This document shows positions 41,515-50,616 of a DNA stretch of 64,000 nucleotides, in pieces. The position numbers and the translations under genes were made by a program. Under the pieces are notes generated by a model. That model ran no database searches. It was not told where the DNA came from and worked only from the letters and a program-made list of their open reading frames with translations. The stretch comes from an uncultured Bacteriovorax sp. (lineage in GTDB: Bacteria > Bdellovibrionota > Bacteriovoracia > Bacteriovoracales > Bacteriovoracaceae), in assembly GCA_946480715.1 (NCBI GenBank), contig CAMLKK010000002.1, positions 62,001 through 126,000 on the forward strand. The letters are read 5' to 3'. The stretch's first letter is position 1. Every line of letters begins with the position of its first letter.

Positions 41515-41711
41515 TGAGTACAGAAGAACAAAAACAAGAAGCAACAGTTGAAACCAAAGAAGCTGTCCATGTTCACGGTCCACATTGTAATCATGGACAT
41601 CATCACCATGAAGCCCTAAGACCTCTCATGAGAACGGCACCGAAAGTTGGTCGCAACGATCCATGTCCTTGCGGCAGTGAAAAAAAATTTAAGAAGTGTT
41701 GCGGACAATAA
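41514..41711 (+). CDS. SEC-C metal-binding motif protein with His cluster
   Basis: This 65-residue protein carries a His-rich patch ([15 protein letters not shown], residues 19-33) and a C-terminal SEC-C zinc motif ([18 protein letters not shown]). The SEC-C tail is known from SecA and many adaptor proteins, and the His patch could bind nickel, zinc or copper. It is translationally coupled to the secreted gene upstream. Role unknown. Confidence 0.85.
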   Translation: MSTEEQKQEATVETKEAVHVHGPHCNHGHHHHEALRPLMRTAPKVGRNDPCPCGSEKKFKKCCGQ

Positions 41712-41716
41712 GTCTC

Positions 41717-41733
41717 ATGGCCCTCGTGTTGCA
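41717..41733 (+). promoter_or_regulatory. Sigma-54-like element upstream of the erythromycin-esterase gene
   Basis: ATGGCCCTCGTGTTGCA: GG 41719-41720, ten bases, GC 41731-41732, 36 bases before the ATG. Confidence 0.6.
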
Positions 41734-41766
41734 TCTTTCTCTATTAAGAAATGAGGGAGGTGCAAC

Positions 41767-43059
41767 ATGGTTCATGATGTTATTAATGATATTCAAGATC
41801 GTTCAACTCCCTTTCAGTCTATAAAAGATCTTTCACCGCTCATCGAAAAAATCAAAGATAAAAAAATCGTCATGCTAGGAGAGTCTACTCACGGCACCAG
41901 CGAATTTTATAAATGGCGCTTAGAAATTTCGCGCGAACTCATAGAAAATCACGGTTTCAATTTCATTGCGGTTGAAGGCGATTGGCCGTCTTGTCAAAGC
42001 GTGAATCATTTTGTGCACAATAATTCCGATCACACAGATCCTGTAAGCGCCTTGCAAACTTTTTCTCGCTGGCCGACATGGATGTGGGCCAATTATGAAA
42101 TGCTCAATCTCATGGAGTGGTTGAGCGAGTTCAATCAGAATTCATTCAGTGAAGAAGATAAAGTTGGTTTCTATGGACTTGATGTTTACTCACTTTATGA
42201 TTCAATCAGTGCAGTAGGAGATTTACTCGAAAAAATAAACCCCGTTCTTGCAGCAAAGGTCATGAATTACTACTCGTGTTTTGAACCTTATTTTCGAAAT
42301 GAAAAAGCTTATGCACGTTCACTCTATAAATATCCTGAGGGCTGTGAGACCCAAGTTGCTGATGCACTCTTTGAGCTTTTCAAAAAAAAGGTGACAGATT
42401 TTGATGTTCTCCAGAATGCAAAAATTATTCAGCAGGCCGAACGTTATTATCGAACAATGATATCAGGTGAAGACGCCTGGAATATTCGAGACCATCACAT
42501 GATGAATACTTTGGATTCGCTTCTTCATCATCACGGTCATGAGGCGAAAGGAATTGTCTGGGCCCATAATACGCACATAGGTGATTATCGAGGAACAGAT
42601 ATGCTCTTTCACGGGCAAATAAATATCGGTGGCCTCGCAAGAGAGAAGTGGGGAAATGATAAAGTTTCCTTAGTCGGTTTTACAACTTACAAGGGGAGTG
42701 TGATTGCATCATCAGCATGGGATGGGAAATCAGAGATCATGGAAATACCAGAGGCAAAAGAAGGAAGCCTAGAAGATTATCTGCATAGAAGTCTGACGCA
42801 AATTGGTCAAAATCAATTTGTTCTGCAACTGGATGATGTTGAAACAGAATCAACATTGCATGATTTCAGGGGACATCGTGCCGTCGGTGTCGTTTACCGG
42901 CCACGATTTGAATCGCAAAGTAATTACGTTCCTACGGTTCTCACAAAACGATATGATGCTTTAATTTTTATCGATGAAACAAATGCTCTTGCTCCGCTAA
43001 GGGTTGATGTTGAGAAAAATAAAATTCCTGAAACATGGCCTTTCGGAGCAAGAGTTTAA
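41767..43059 (+). CDS. Erythromycin esterase-family hydrolase
   Basis: This 430-residue protein has the catalytic pattern of the family: VMLGESTHGTSEFYKWRLEI (E-x-x-H), FIAVEGDWPSC (E-G-D) and IVWAHNTHIGDYRG (H-N-x-H). The family includes EreA/B and succinoglycan-biosynthesis proteins, but many members have other targets, so macrolide resistance cannot be claimed. The ATG follows GGGAGGT. A sigma-54-like element lies upstream. Confidence 0.88.
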   Translation: MVHDVINDIQDRSTPFQSIKDLSPLIEKIKDKKIVMLGESTHGTSEFYKWRLEISRELIENHGFNFIAVEGDWPSCQSVNHFVHNNSDHTDPVSALQTFSRWPTWMWANYEMLNLMEWLSEFNQNSFSEEDKVGFYGLDVYSLYDSISAVGDLLEKINPVLAAKVMNYYSCFEPYFRNEKAYARSLYKYPEGCETQVADALFELFKKKVTDFDVLQNAKIIQQAERYYRTMISGEDAWNIRDHHMMNTLDSLLHHHGHEAKGIVWAHNTHIGDYRGTDMLFHGQINIGGLAREKWGNDKVSLVGFTTYKGSVIASSAWDGKSEIMEIPEAKEGSLEDYLHRSLTQIGQNQFVLQLDDVETESTLHDFRGHRAVGVVYRPRFESQSNYVPTVLTKRYDALIFIDETNALAPLRVDVEKNKIPETWPFGARV

Positions 43060-43065
43060 AAAAAA

Positions 43066-43260
43066 TTATAAGGAAGCAGTGTCGTCGCCGTCTTCGTAGT
43101 CATCAAAGAGTGAATCATCTTCATCATCATCTTCATCGTAATCACCACTTAATTCATATTCAAATTCATCTTCAATTTCTTGCAGACGTTGTGAATCATT
43201 TGCATAGAGTGAGTAACCTAAAAAATTAACAAATTCGGTATTTAATTTTCCAGCTTTCAT
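43066..43260 (-). CDS. Small acidic protein (64 aa), unknown
   Basis: The ATG at 43260 follows GGAGG (the open frame upstream lies over the previous gene). After a short basic start (MKAGKLNTEFVNFLGYSLYA) the protein ends in a long Asp/Glu run (DYDEDDDEDDSLFDDYEDGD). It is third in an operon that begins with another acidic protein (44092-44472). Function unknown; acidic tails can bind divalent ions or basic partners. Confidence 0.75.
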   Translation of the reverse strand: MKAGKLNTEFVNFLGYSLYANDSQRLQEIEDEFEYELSGDYDEDDDEDDSLFDDYEDGDDTASL

Positions 43261-43291
43261 GTGTTTTACCTCCGTACATTTGGGCTGAATG

Positions 43292-44095
43292 CTATTGTTC
43301 AAGATTCGGTTTCGTTTCTTTACCTTGCATTTCTGCTGCCTTCGTTTGTGGAATAATCTTCGCCATTGTGGCCTGTACTTTATTTTTTAGAGCACCGGTG
43401 ACAACGTGATCTTTACCTTTCATGACAGCAGCAAAAGCTTCTTCTGCGACAACTGCCGGATCATCTTTTTTACCTTGACCAGCTTTAGTATCTTCCATAT
43501 GAGCGCGATGGAAAAAATTTGTATCAGTCGCTCCCGGTTGTAACGCCGTAACCGTTATTCCAGAGCCTTCCATTTCTTCTCTCAGGGCTTCTGCAAAAGA
43601 TTGTACAAATGCTTTTGAAGCAGCGTAGACGGCAAACCACGGACCCGGCATAGTTGCGGCCAGCGAACTCGTAAACATAATTCGACCATGGTTTCTCGCC
43701 TGCATAATGGGAAGGACTAATTTGGAAAGGTGAACGAGCGAAATAACGTTAAGATGGATAAGTTTTAATTCTTCATCCAGATCTGTTGTTGAAAAATCGC
43801 CAGATACACCGAAGCCTGCATTCAAACAAAGAGTATCGACAGGAGTTGGCATGCTCTCGATTTTTTCGGCCAGTTCTTCAACTCCTTCATACGTTGATAA
43901 ATCAACTTTAATTGATTCTATATCCACGCCATAATTTCTTAAATCAGCAGCAGCTAAGTGGATCTCATCTGTTGATGATGCGAGAAGCAAGTCGAAATTA
44001 TTTTTTGCAAACACTCTGGCAAGTTCAAGTCCGATACCACTGGAAGCTCCAGTGATCACGGCCAGAGGACGTTGTTCTATTGTTTCTGAATTCAT
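43292..44095 (-). CDS. Short-chain dehydrogenase/reductase
   Basis: This 267-residue classical SDR has the cofactor loop ITGASSGIGLELAR, LNAGFG, the active-site Ser in FTSSLAATMPG and Tyr/Lys in VYAASKAFVQS. The long lysine-rich C-terminal region (PQTKAAEMQGKETKPN) is unusual. The substrate is unknown. Its ATG overlaps the stop of 44092-44472, so all three genes of the operon are coupled. Confidence 0.9.
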   Translation of the reverse strand: MNSETIEQRPLAVITGASSGIGLELARVFAKNNFDLLLASSTDEIHLAAADLRNYGVDIESIKVDLSTYEGVEELAEKIESMPTPVDTLCLNAGFGVSGDFSTTDLDEELKLIHLNVISLVHLSKLVLPIMQARNHGRIMFTSSLAATMPGPWFAVYAASKAFVQSFAEALREEMEGSGITVTALQPGATDTNFFHRAHMEDTKAGQGKKDDPAVVAEEAFAAVMKGKDHVVTGALKNKVQATMAKIIPQTKAAEMQGKETKPNLEQ

Positions 44096-44472
44096 TCTGT
44101 TCTCCTTTCTTGTCTTGCATCGGCACTTAAATCACCTTCGTAGTCTTCGTTTCTTTCCAATGCTAATTCTTCTTCAAATTCTTCATCATAGTTTTCATTT
44201 TCATCATAGGAATCTTCATCTGATTCACCACTGACGTATTTTGCATCTTCATCGTTTTCATCTGTTTCATCAGCTTCTTCATCAAAATCATATTCCATGC
44301 CCATTAGTGTTTCCTGAGCAGGATTGCTGTTTTCATCTTGAGGAATAACTTCAGTTGGCGGTGGATCGTGATGAAAATCTGTATGGTCGATTATTTTAGT
44401 GAATTGATCATGCGATATGACATCTTGTTTAGACTGATTGTCTGTTTGATTATTTGGTTGATTTGAGTCCAT
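44092..44472 (-). CDS. Very acidic protein, unknown
   Basis: This 126-residue protein (ATG at 44472, SD AAGGAG) starts with a Gln/Asn-rich stretch (MDSNQPNNQTDNQSKQDV) and continues to a very acidic part (YDFDEEADETDENDEDAKYV, DENENYDEEFEEE). It is soluble and probably disordered. It is first in the operon with the SDR and the second acidic protein. An almost sigma-54-like element lies upstream but has an 11-base spacer. Confidence 0.75.
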   Translation of the reverse strand: MDSNQPNNQTDNQSKQDVISHDQFTKIIDHTDFHHDPPPTEVIPQDENSNPAQETLMGMEYDFDEEADETDENDEDAKYVSGESDEDSYDENENYDEEFEEELALERNEDYEGDLSADARQERRTE

Positions 44473-44695
44473 CGTAAACTCCTTATGAGAGGCAAAATAC
44501 CTCGCCATTCGTTCTAAACCGCATACCATCTCTTAAAGAGCAATACTGAAGCCGTCTTACAAAATAAAAATTCTCAAGCATCGCGATGTCATTTGACTGC
44601 GTCCAACACGAAAAAATATTTGAAGTTAGATAGACGACCAAGTGGAAGAGTCATATATTTTTTTTGAAATAAGAATCACGCCCAGGGAGGGAGTC

Positions 44696-46471
44696 ATGAT
44701 TAGTAAGCTTCTCGTTCTCCTCAGTGTTCAATGTATTTTTTCAACGACGGTTTTATCTCAAGATGCTTTTATCGAAACACGTGAAGTTTCCATTGGAAAC
44801 AATCATGCTTGTGCCTTAACAACAGCAGGAGTGAAGTGTTGGGGAGAAGCTGAACAGTCAACACTGAAAGCTCCACTTGAACTTGTTACAGGACCAAGGG
44901 CCCTTGCAACGGGGAATCGTTTTTCCTGTATGATCATCGACGAAGGCATTCGTTGCTGGGGAGAAATTCCTGAGAGTAGTAAAACTGATGTTCTCTTCGA
45001 ACACAAAGATTTAAATCAACCCAAACTTCTGGCCGTTGGTCACAATCATGCTTGCGCAGTCTCTGCTGAAAATAAAATTAAATGCTGGGGAGAAAATCTT
45101 TTTGGTGAAACTTCACCACCGGAATTTCTTGGCAACATTACGGAAATATCAGCAGGCATGAACAACACATGTGCAATTAGTGATGGAGCTGTACGCTGCT
45201 GGGGTTTAAATAACACGGGATCGCTTGATGTTCCGGAGGGTTTAAAAAATCCACGCAACCTAACTTCGGGGTGGTGGCACCATTGTGTCGCAACAGATGA
45301 AGGAATTAAATGTTGGGGTAATCCTTATAGTAAATATGTAGTCCCGGAAGAAGTTCGAATGTTGAATCAATTTTCGTCGGGAGATTTTTACAATTGTGCC
45401 GCTGCACCTGAAGCGGTGAAATGCTGGGATCAGAAAGGAAAAATTAAACTCGTAGAAAATAGTGCAGGAGCTACAAAAGTTGCTGTTGGCTCTTCAATTG
45501 GATGCGCGATCTCTCCTGATAGAGGATTGTTCTGCTGGAAACTTTATGGAGAAAATGCCTACAAACATATGATGAGTTATGTTCCATCAGGCGGTGTAAA
45601 AAATATTAAACATGTGGCCGCCGGCTATAACTCAACTTGCGTTTATGGTGATGATAATAAATTGAAATGTTGGGGAGCAAATCCTTACGGTGCACTTACT
45701 GTTCCCGAAACTCTTCCTGGACCTATCTCGAGAATTTCTCACGGTTCAAAAAGAACCTGTGCCATCAGACATTCACAACTTTCATGCTGGGGCGATACAG
45801 ATAAGTATTATGACATGCCAGAAAATCTTGGAAACATTTCTTATGTTTCCGTCGGTGGGTATCACGTCTGTGCTGCCAGTCCGGAAAAGGCCAAATGCTG
45901 GGGAGAAAATGACGGAGGTGTTTTTGAAGTTCCTCGCTCTGTCACAAATATTTCAAAGTTAGCTTCGGGAAATTTCCATGCTTGTGCTGAAGCCAACTAC
46001 AATGTCGTTTGCTGGGGAGGAAAAACATATGTGAGTGGAGTAAACCCACCTGAAAAAATTATGTACCCTCGAGCGCTGTGTGCCGGATCGACTTTTTCTT
46101 GCGCCATCACAGTTGATGGGGATGTGAAATGTTGGGGGCAAAAAGAAGTTCCTGCTGAACCACCACCATCAGAGGATAATCCTCCATCATTTATGGAATC
46201 GAATTTTGCTCAGAATTTTAACTCGACACCAAGTAGTGTGACGAACGCAACTGAACTTTCATGCGGAAATGCTCATGCATGCGCGATCTATGAAAACAAA
46301 GTTAAGTGCTGGGATACGGATGGAACCAATTTAAAAGTTCCTGAGAATCTTATCAATCCTCGCCAGTTGAGTGCTGGAGCTAATCACACATGCGTTCTTA
46401 CTGACGAAGGATTACGTTGCTGGGGAGGCATGTTGAATATGTCCATGCCAGATTACTCTCTCAAGAAATAA
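44696..46471 (+). CDS. Secreted RCC1-like repeat protein
   Basis: This 591-residue exported protein has a signal peptide (MISKLLVLLSVQCIFSTTVL) and about a dozen repeats of 35-45 residues with the pattern (A/V)-x-G-x-x-H/N-x-C-A-(I/V), then KCWG or RCWG. This is the RCC1-like/PF13540-type beta-propeller repeat, here with two cysteines per repeat that could form disulfides within each blade. The repeat cysteines fit an extracellular protein. Ligand unknown; surface adhesion or recognition is possible. Its 3' end overlaps the ABC permease gene by 11 bases. Confidence 0.88.
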   Translation: MISKLLVLLSVQCIFSTTVLSQDAFIETREVSIGNNHACALTTAGVKCWGEAEQSTLKAPLELVTGPRALATGNRFSCMIIDEGIRCWGEIPESSKTDVLFEHKDLNQPKLLAVGHNHACAVSAENKIKCWGENLFGETSPPEFLGNITEISAGMNNTCAISDGAVRCWGLNNTGSLDVPEGLKNPRNLTSGWWHHCVATDEGIKCWGNPYSKYVVPEEVRMLNQFSSGDFYNCAAAPEAVKCWDQKGKIKLVENSAGATKVAVGSSIGCAISPDRGLFCWKLYGENAYKHMMSYVPSGGVKNIKHVAAGYNSTCVYGDDNKLKCWGANPYGALTVPETLPGPISRISHGSKRTCAIRHSQLSCWGDTDKYYDMPENLGNISYVSVGGYHVCAASPEKAKCWGENDGGVFEVPRSVTNISKLASGNFHACAEANYNVVCWGGKTYVSGVNPPEKIMYPRALCAGSTFSCAITVDGDVKCWGQKEVPAEPPPSEDNPPSFMESNFAQNFNSTPSSVTNATELSCGNAHACAIYENKVKCWDTDGTNLKVPENLINPRQLSAGANHTCVLTDEGLRCWGGMLNMSMPDYSLKK

Positions 46472-47231
46472 GTTTGTGCTGGATCTTTTTATAGGCCCAA
46501 AAACACAGGAGGGTACTTTGGAGACAAAGTATTCCTCCGCTTATTAAAAGCGCCTCTCCAATTCCTTTATCCCAAAACATCGCTTGAGCTAAACGCACAC
46601 CATGAATGAGTGGAAAAAATTCTGCAACCCATCTCACAATCGGGTTCATCTGAGCTATCGGAAAGAAAATTCCCGAAAGAAAGTAGAGCGGGGCAATTAA
46701 AAATGAATATACACTTTGAAATTGATTAATGTTATTCACCATCGCCGTCGCTAGCAGTCCAATGGCCCCGCAAGGTAAGGCCACTAGAAAGCCCACCAAC
46801 GAGACGAGAGGAATAAGCCAGGGATTTGCCATCAGACCAAAGAGAGAGAGAACGATGGCCACACCAACGGCCATGAGAGCGCCTTTAATTCCTACCCATA
46901 ACATTTCACCGATAACAACTTCTTTGACTCCAATTGGAGTTGTTAACATAGCTTTGAAAACATTTTCATAAGTCATGCGTACATAAAACCCATAGCTGCT
47001 TTCAAAAAATGAAGTGAAGAGGGCAGTGGCCACTGTTAATCCCGGTGCGAGATATTGCATGTAACTCATGCCTTCTACGTTAGTGATGAAAGCGCCAAGA
47101 CCAAGTCCAAGCGATACCATGACAAGGGCCGGATCAGCTACAGTTGGAGAAATATTCGCAATCAGATCTTTTTTATAAACTGTCCAGTTGCGACGAGTGA
47201 TATGGAAACTTAAAAATAATGATTCAAGCAT
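46461..47231 (-). CDS. ABC-2-type permease (NodJ-like)
   Basis: This 256-residue inner-membrane protein has about six helices and the ABC-2 features YMQYLAPGLTVATALFTSFF and LYFLSGIFFPIAQMNPIVRW with VAEFFPLIHGVRLAQA. It pairs with the ATPase 47224-48135 (8-base overlap), as NodI/NodJ do. It is the last of five transporter genes in one minus-strand operon. The substrate is unknown: lipid, polysaccharide or a drug. Confidence 0.9.
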   Translation of the reverse strand: MLESLFLSFHITRRNWTVYKKDLIANISPTVADPALVMVSLGLGLGAFITNVEGMSYMQYLAPGLTVATALFTSFFESSYGFYVRMTYENVFKAMLTTPIGVKEVVIGEMLWVGIKGALMAVGVAIVLSLFGLMANPWLIPLVSLVGFLVALPCGAIGLLATAMVNNINQFQSVYSFLIAPLYFLSGIFFPIAQMNPIVRWVAEFFPLIHGVRLAQAMFWDKGIGEALLISGGILCLQSTLLCFWAYKKIQHKLIS

Positions 47232-48135
47232 CTGCTGATAACTCCTGACCGGTTAATTTCAAAAAGACGTCTTCTAAATTTGAAGGTCTAATCTGCAATG
47301 GTGAAAGACCATGCTGCGAATGAAAGATTGTCAAATCGTTCAAGCTATTCGTTCTCACATAGACGCCGGAGCTATCTGCGTGATGATGAATGTCTTTTTG
47401 ATGTTGAACAAGTGACTGTATTTTTTCCTGATCATTGGGTGAAAAAATTCCTACATATCCCGGTGTATGAGTATTGATCATCGAGGTAGGAGATCCTTCG
47501 GCCGCTATATTTCCACTATTCATGATAACGAGACGATCACAGAGTACTTCTGCTTCATGCATATAATGAGTCGTGAGAACGATTGTTACACCTTGCTGAT
47601 GAAGCTCTTTTACTTTTCCCCAAAGCAGATGGCGAACAGCGGGATCCAATCCAGTAGTTGGTTCATCTAAAATTAATAATTCTGGTTTACCTAAAAGCGC
47701 ACGTACGAAAACAAGTCGGCGTTTCATCCCACCAGAAAGTGTTTGAATGAGCGCATCTTTTTTATGAGCGATATTCATGTACTCAAGTAAGTCCATGATG
47801 CGTTTTTTGCGTTCATGCGAAGGCATTCCAATAAAAGCACAATAAATCATCATGTTTTCAAAAACAGTAAGTGATTCATCAAGTGCATTTTCCTGAGTGA
47901 CGACTCCTAATCGTTTTTTAATTTCTCGCGCATGTGTTTGAGGATCATGTCCAAAAACTTTTAATGTACCACTCGTGCGAAGAACTGTTCCATAAGTCAT
48001 GCTGATAAAAGTAGATTTCCCAGCACCATTGGGACCCAGAAGACCGAAACATTCTCCCGGACGAATATCCAGGCTAATATCATTCACCGCCGTGAAATCA
48101 CCAAATTGTTTTTTCAAGTGAGACGCAAAAATCAT
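47224..48135 (-). CDS. ABC-transporter ATPase (NodI-like)
   Basis: This 303-residue ATPase has Walker A GPNGAGKST, Q-loop GVVTQENALDESLTVF, signature LSGGMKRRLVFVRAL, Walker B LLILDEPTTGLDP and the switch His in LTTHYMHEAEVL. It has a C-terminal extension typical of NodI/DrrA-type enzymes. It drives the ABC-2 permease 46461-47231. Coupled to the upstream permease by a 9-base gap. Confidence 0.94.
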   Translation of the reverse strand: MIFASHLKKQFGDFTAVNDISLDIRPGECFGLLGPNGAGKSTFISMTYGTVLRTSGTLKVFGHDPQTHAREIKKRLGVVTQENALDESLTVFENMMIYCAFIGMPSHERKKRIMDLLEYMNIAHKKDALIQTLSGGMKRRLVFVRALLGKPELLILDEPTTGLDPAVRHLLWGKVKELHQQGVTIVLTTHYMHEAEVLCDRLVIMNSGNIAAEGSPTSMINTHTPGYVGIFSPNDQEKIQSLVQHQKDIHHHADSSGVYVRTNSLNDLTIFHSQHGLSPLQIRPSNLEDVFLKLTGQELSADA

Positions 48136-48144
48136 AATAGATTC

Positions 48145-48942
48145 CTATGAACTGGCACTGCTATAGAAAGTTAGAGCAAATCGCCAAAACCGATGGGTCA
48201 TATAGAGAAGGATTGGAACGAGAACAACTGGCCATGCCAGATAAAAAAGATCAGGCGGATTTAAAAGTGCCCTCGCCGGCAAGGAGATTATTACGCCAAC
48301 GGGAATGACTGTCAGAAGAACCCATTTAATGGCCGGACTATACATTGAATCCGGTCGCATTCCTAAACGATAAACTTGCCACCATAAAAACTGAAGATTT
48401 TCCGAACGAGTAAAAATAACCGCCGTTGCTGAAAATACAAATCTCATCGAATAGATCACAACCAAGCTGCAAGGGATGAGAACAATAAGCCAGAGCAGTT
48501 TGAAAAAGTTAAAATCCGGAAGCCCATTAAGAGCATAAATCAACCAGCTCGTACCAATTATTAAATTACCAAAGAGAGCGGTGTTGGCCTTCTGTAAAGT
48601 AATCATGAACTGTGAATTGACTGGTTTAGCGAGCAGAAGATCGAGATCGCCCTTGCGAACTTTTTCCGAAAGATTCTCTAGATTCTCATGAATGATGATC
48701 ATGTAGAAGGCATCAATGACAAACAAAATTCCGAGAAAAACACGCATCTGGTAGACATTCCAGTCACCAATTTTTTCCGTATGCTGGTAGAGAACTTCAA
48801 ATGTAAGTATCTGCGCCACATACCAAAAAATATCTGTTAGAATTCGTGAAAAGAAATTCGCGCGATATTCAAGATCAGCAATAAAACTCGCTTTAAACAT
48901 TGAGGCATAAAGAGCAGCATATTTTTTTAATGTTTTAATCAT
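48145..48942 (-). CDS. ABC-2-type permease
   Basis: This 265-residue membrane protein has about six helices (FFSRILTDIFWYVAQILTFE, LNGLPDFNFFKLLWLIVLIP, PVGVIISLPARALL). The ATG at 48942 lies in an ATGA overlap with the preceding permease gene; the longer frame starting at 48981 is not used. It and 48939-49757 probably form the heteromeric membrane part driven by the ATPase 49708-50538 (COG3694-like). Confidence 0.88.
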   Translation of the reverse strand: MIKTLKKYAALYASMFKASFIADLEYRANFFSRILTDIFWYVAQILTFEVLYQHTEKIGDWNVYQMRVFLGILFVIDAFYMIIIHENLENLSEKVRKGDLDLLLAKPVNSQFMITLQKANTALFGNLIIGTSWLIYALNGLPDFNFFKLLWLIVLIPCSLVVIYSMRFVFSATAVIFTRSENLQFLWWQVYRLGMRPDSMYSPAIKWVLLTVIPVGVIISLPARALLNPPDLFYLAWPVVLVPILLYMTHRFWRFALTFYSSASS

Positions 48943-49757
48943 GCACCTGTCCCCACATAAGTATCCATACCTTTTTTCCAAAGATAAGCACCGAGGATAT
49001 TGAGAACGATCAGTCCAACTGTTACTGAAAGGAATCCTTGCCAGACAGTTTCAATACCTACGCGGCCAGTGATGTAACCAACAGGAATAAAAACTCCACT
49101 TGCAAAAGGGAGACCTATAAAAATTTGTTGCCAAGGCTGAGGGAGAAGATCGAGCGGAAAAAGCTCTCCCATCAAAATCCACATGAAAAGATTTTTAGCG
49201 ACAGTTAGTGAAGAGATTTTTGTGTAGTGAAAGGCCATACTTGAAATGATAAAGCTGATGGTATGAACCAAAATCAAATAATAAAAACACAATACTGTTG
49301 CGAGCGGCAGTTTAGATAGTTCAGTGGGAAGTCCAAAAAGGCTAACTGCGAGAACAGGAACAATGAGAGATATAATAGTCGTGACGAATTTATACCCCAA
49401 TAATTGTGAGAGATAATATTCGTAAAAGCTCATGGGACGCACGATTATGCTATTGATCGATCCCGAACTGACTTCATCGACCATGCGGAATTCATACATC
49501 CAGCTCGTGGCAATTCGAGCAAAAAAAGCGGACCAGAGTGCATAACTTAAATAATTCGCTTTTGTGAAACCTGCAATAAGTTCGGTATTGGCGCCTTTAA
49601 ACACAGCTATCCACAAGAGAATTTCTATTCCCGTTGTCAGTGTTGGCTGAACCAGAGCATCGATAAAATAATTCAATCGATATTCTAAATTAGAAACAAT
49701 CGCAAGATTAGCGAATGCGAGATTCCGTTTCCAAAAAACGGCGAATGACTTCTTCAA
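48939..49757 (-). CDS. ABC-2-type permease
   Basis: This 272-residue protein has six helices and the conserved LEYRLNYFIDALVQPTLTTG start of the COG4587-like permeases, which resembles the start of its neighbour (LEYRANFFSRIL). The start is a TTG (49757) inside the ATPase gene, with a 50-base overlap; no later ATG fits the conserved N-terminus. It should combine with the permease 48145-48942. Confidence 0.85.
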   Translation of the reverse strand: MKKSFAVFWKRNLAFANLAIVSNLEYRLNYFIDALVQPTLTTGIEILLWIAVFKGANTELIAGFTKANYLSYALWSAFFARIATSWMYEFRMVDEVSSGSINSIIVRPMSFYEYYLSQLLGYKFVTTIISLIVPVLAVSLFGLPTELSKLPLATVLCFYYLILVHTISFIISSMAFHYTKISSLTVAKNLFMWILMGELFPLDLLPQPWQQIFIGLPFASGVFIPVGYITGRVGIETVWQGFLSVTVGLIVLNILGAYLWKKGMDTYVGTGA

Positions 49758-50538
49758 AATCTACCTTCTCATCGTGAGCGAGTTCACTATTACTGTTTGC
49801 AACGAATTCATCAACTGTTCCTTGATAAACAATGCTTCCCTTAGAGATGAGAAGAAGTTTATCGGCCAGAGTTGCGATATCGTCCATGTAGTGGCTGGTG
49901 AGAATTACAGTCGGTTCTTTTTCCTTAACGTATGCGCTTAGGAAGTTACGAATGTTTTCTTGGGCCACAATATCTAAACCAATTGTTGGTTCATCGAGAA
50001 ATAAAATTTTTGGTTCATGTAAAAGTGCACCAATGATTTCCATTTTCATTCTTTCGCCCAATGAGAGTCTTCTCAATTGAGTGTGAAGAACGTGAGTACA
50101 TTGAAGCATTTCTGCAAGCTCTTCAACTTTTTTACGAGTGCGGGCAGGCTCGAGGTCATAGATGCGCGCTAGGAGAGCGTATGAATCCATTGGGGAGATA
50201 TCCCACCATAATTGATTTTTCTGACCTAAGAGTATACTGATCTGACGAAGATATTCGTTATGGCGCTCCCAAGGCTTAAATCCTAAAACTGAAGCATCAC
50301 CAGAGCTTGGAGTCACTAAACCTGAAAGAATTTTCAAGAGCGTTGTTTTACCTGCGCCATTAGCACCGACAAGTCCAATAATTTGGCCCGACTCAATTTT
50401 GAGTGTCGTTTTATTGAGTGCAATTTTTTGATCATATTTTCTCTCCCAGATTCCCTTGATGGAATTACGGAGACCTTCTGGTTTTTGATAAGTTTTATAG
50501 ACGCGACTTAGATCGTGAGTCTCAATAACGGTTTTCAT
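49708..50538 (-). CDS. ABC-transporter ATPase (COG4586-like)
   Basis: This 276-residue ATPase is the first gene of the five-gene transporter operon. Motifs: Walker A GANGAGKTT, Q-loop LLGQKNQLWWDISPMD, signature LSLGERMKMEIIGAL, Walker B ILFLDEPTIGLD and switch His in LTSHYMDDI. The signature is LSLGE rather than LSGGQ, as is usual in this subgroup. Relatives work with paired ABC-2 permeases in export of unknown substrates. Confidence 0.93.
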   Translation of the reverse strand: MKTVIETHDLSRVYKTYQKPEGLRNSIKGIWERKYDQKIALNKTTLKIESGQIIGLVGANGAGKTTLLKILSGLVTPSSGDASVLGFKPWERHNEYLRQISILLGQKNQLWWDISPMDSYALLARIYDLEPARTRKKVEELAEMLQCTHVLHTQLRRLSLGERMKMEIIGALLHEPKILFLDEPTIGLDIVAQENIRNFLSAYVKEKEPTVILTSHYMDDIATLADKLLLISKGSIVYQGTVDEFVANSNSELAHDEKVDFEEVIRRFLETESRIR

Positions 50539-50616
50539 AGTAGATTTAGCTTAAAGAAGGCCCTTCACTCTGTCAAAGAGTGTGATAAAATTAAGTCGGT
50601 TTAAGGAGTAACATTC

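Noticed and set aside
41767..43059. Reading the erythromycin-esterase homologue as a resistance gene.
   Set aside because: The family has many members with other or unknown targets, and no resistance context is present.
44479..44502. Sigma-54-like stretch before the acidic protein gene at 44092-44472 (TGGCGAGGTATTTTGCC on the minus strand).
   Set aside because: The spacer between GG and GC is 11 rather than 10 bases, which sigma-54 does not tolerate well.
44900..46450. Tandem DNA repeats in the RCC1-like gene.
   Set aside because: The repetition is at the protein level (propeller blades), and the DNA has diverged.
50536..50565. GG-N10-GC on the minus strand upstream of the ABC ATPase gene 49708-50538.
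   Set aside because: The GC is only 11 bases before the ATG, so transcription would start at the start codon, and the -12 box reads AAGC.
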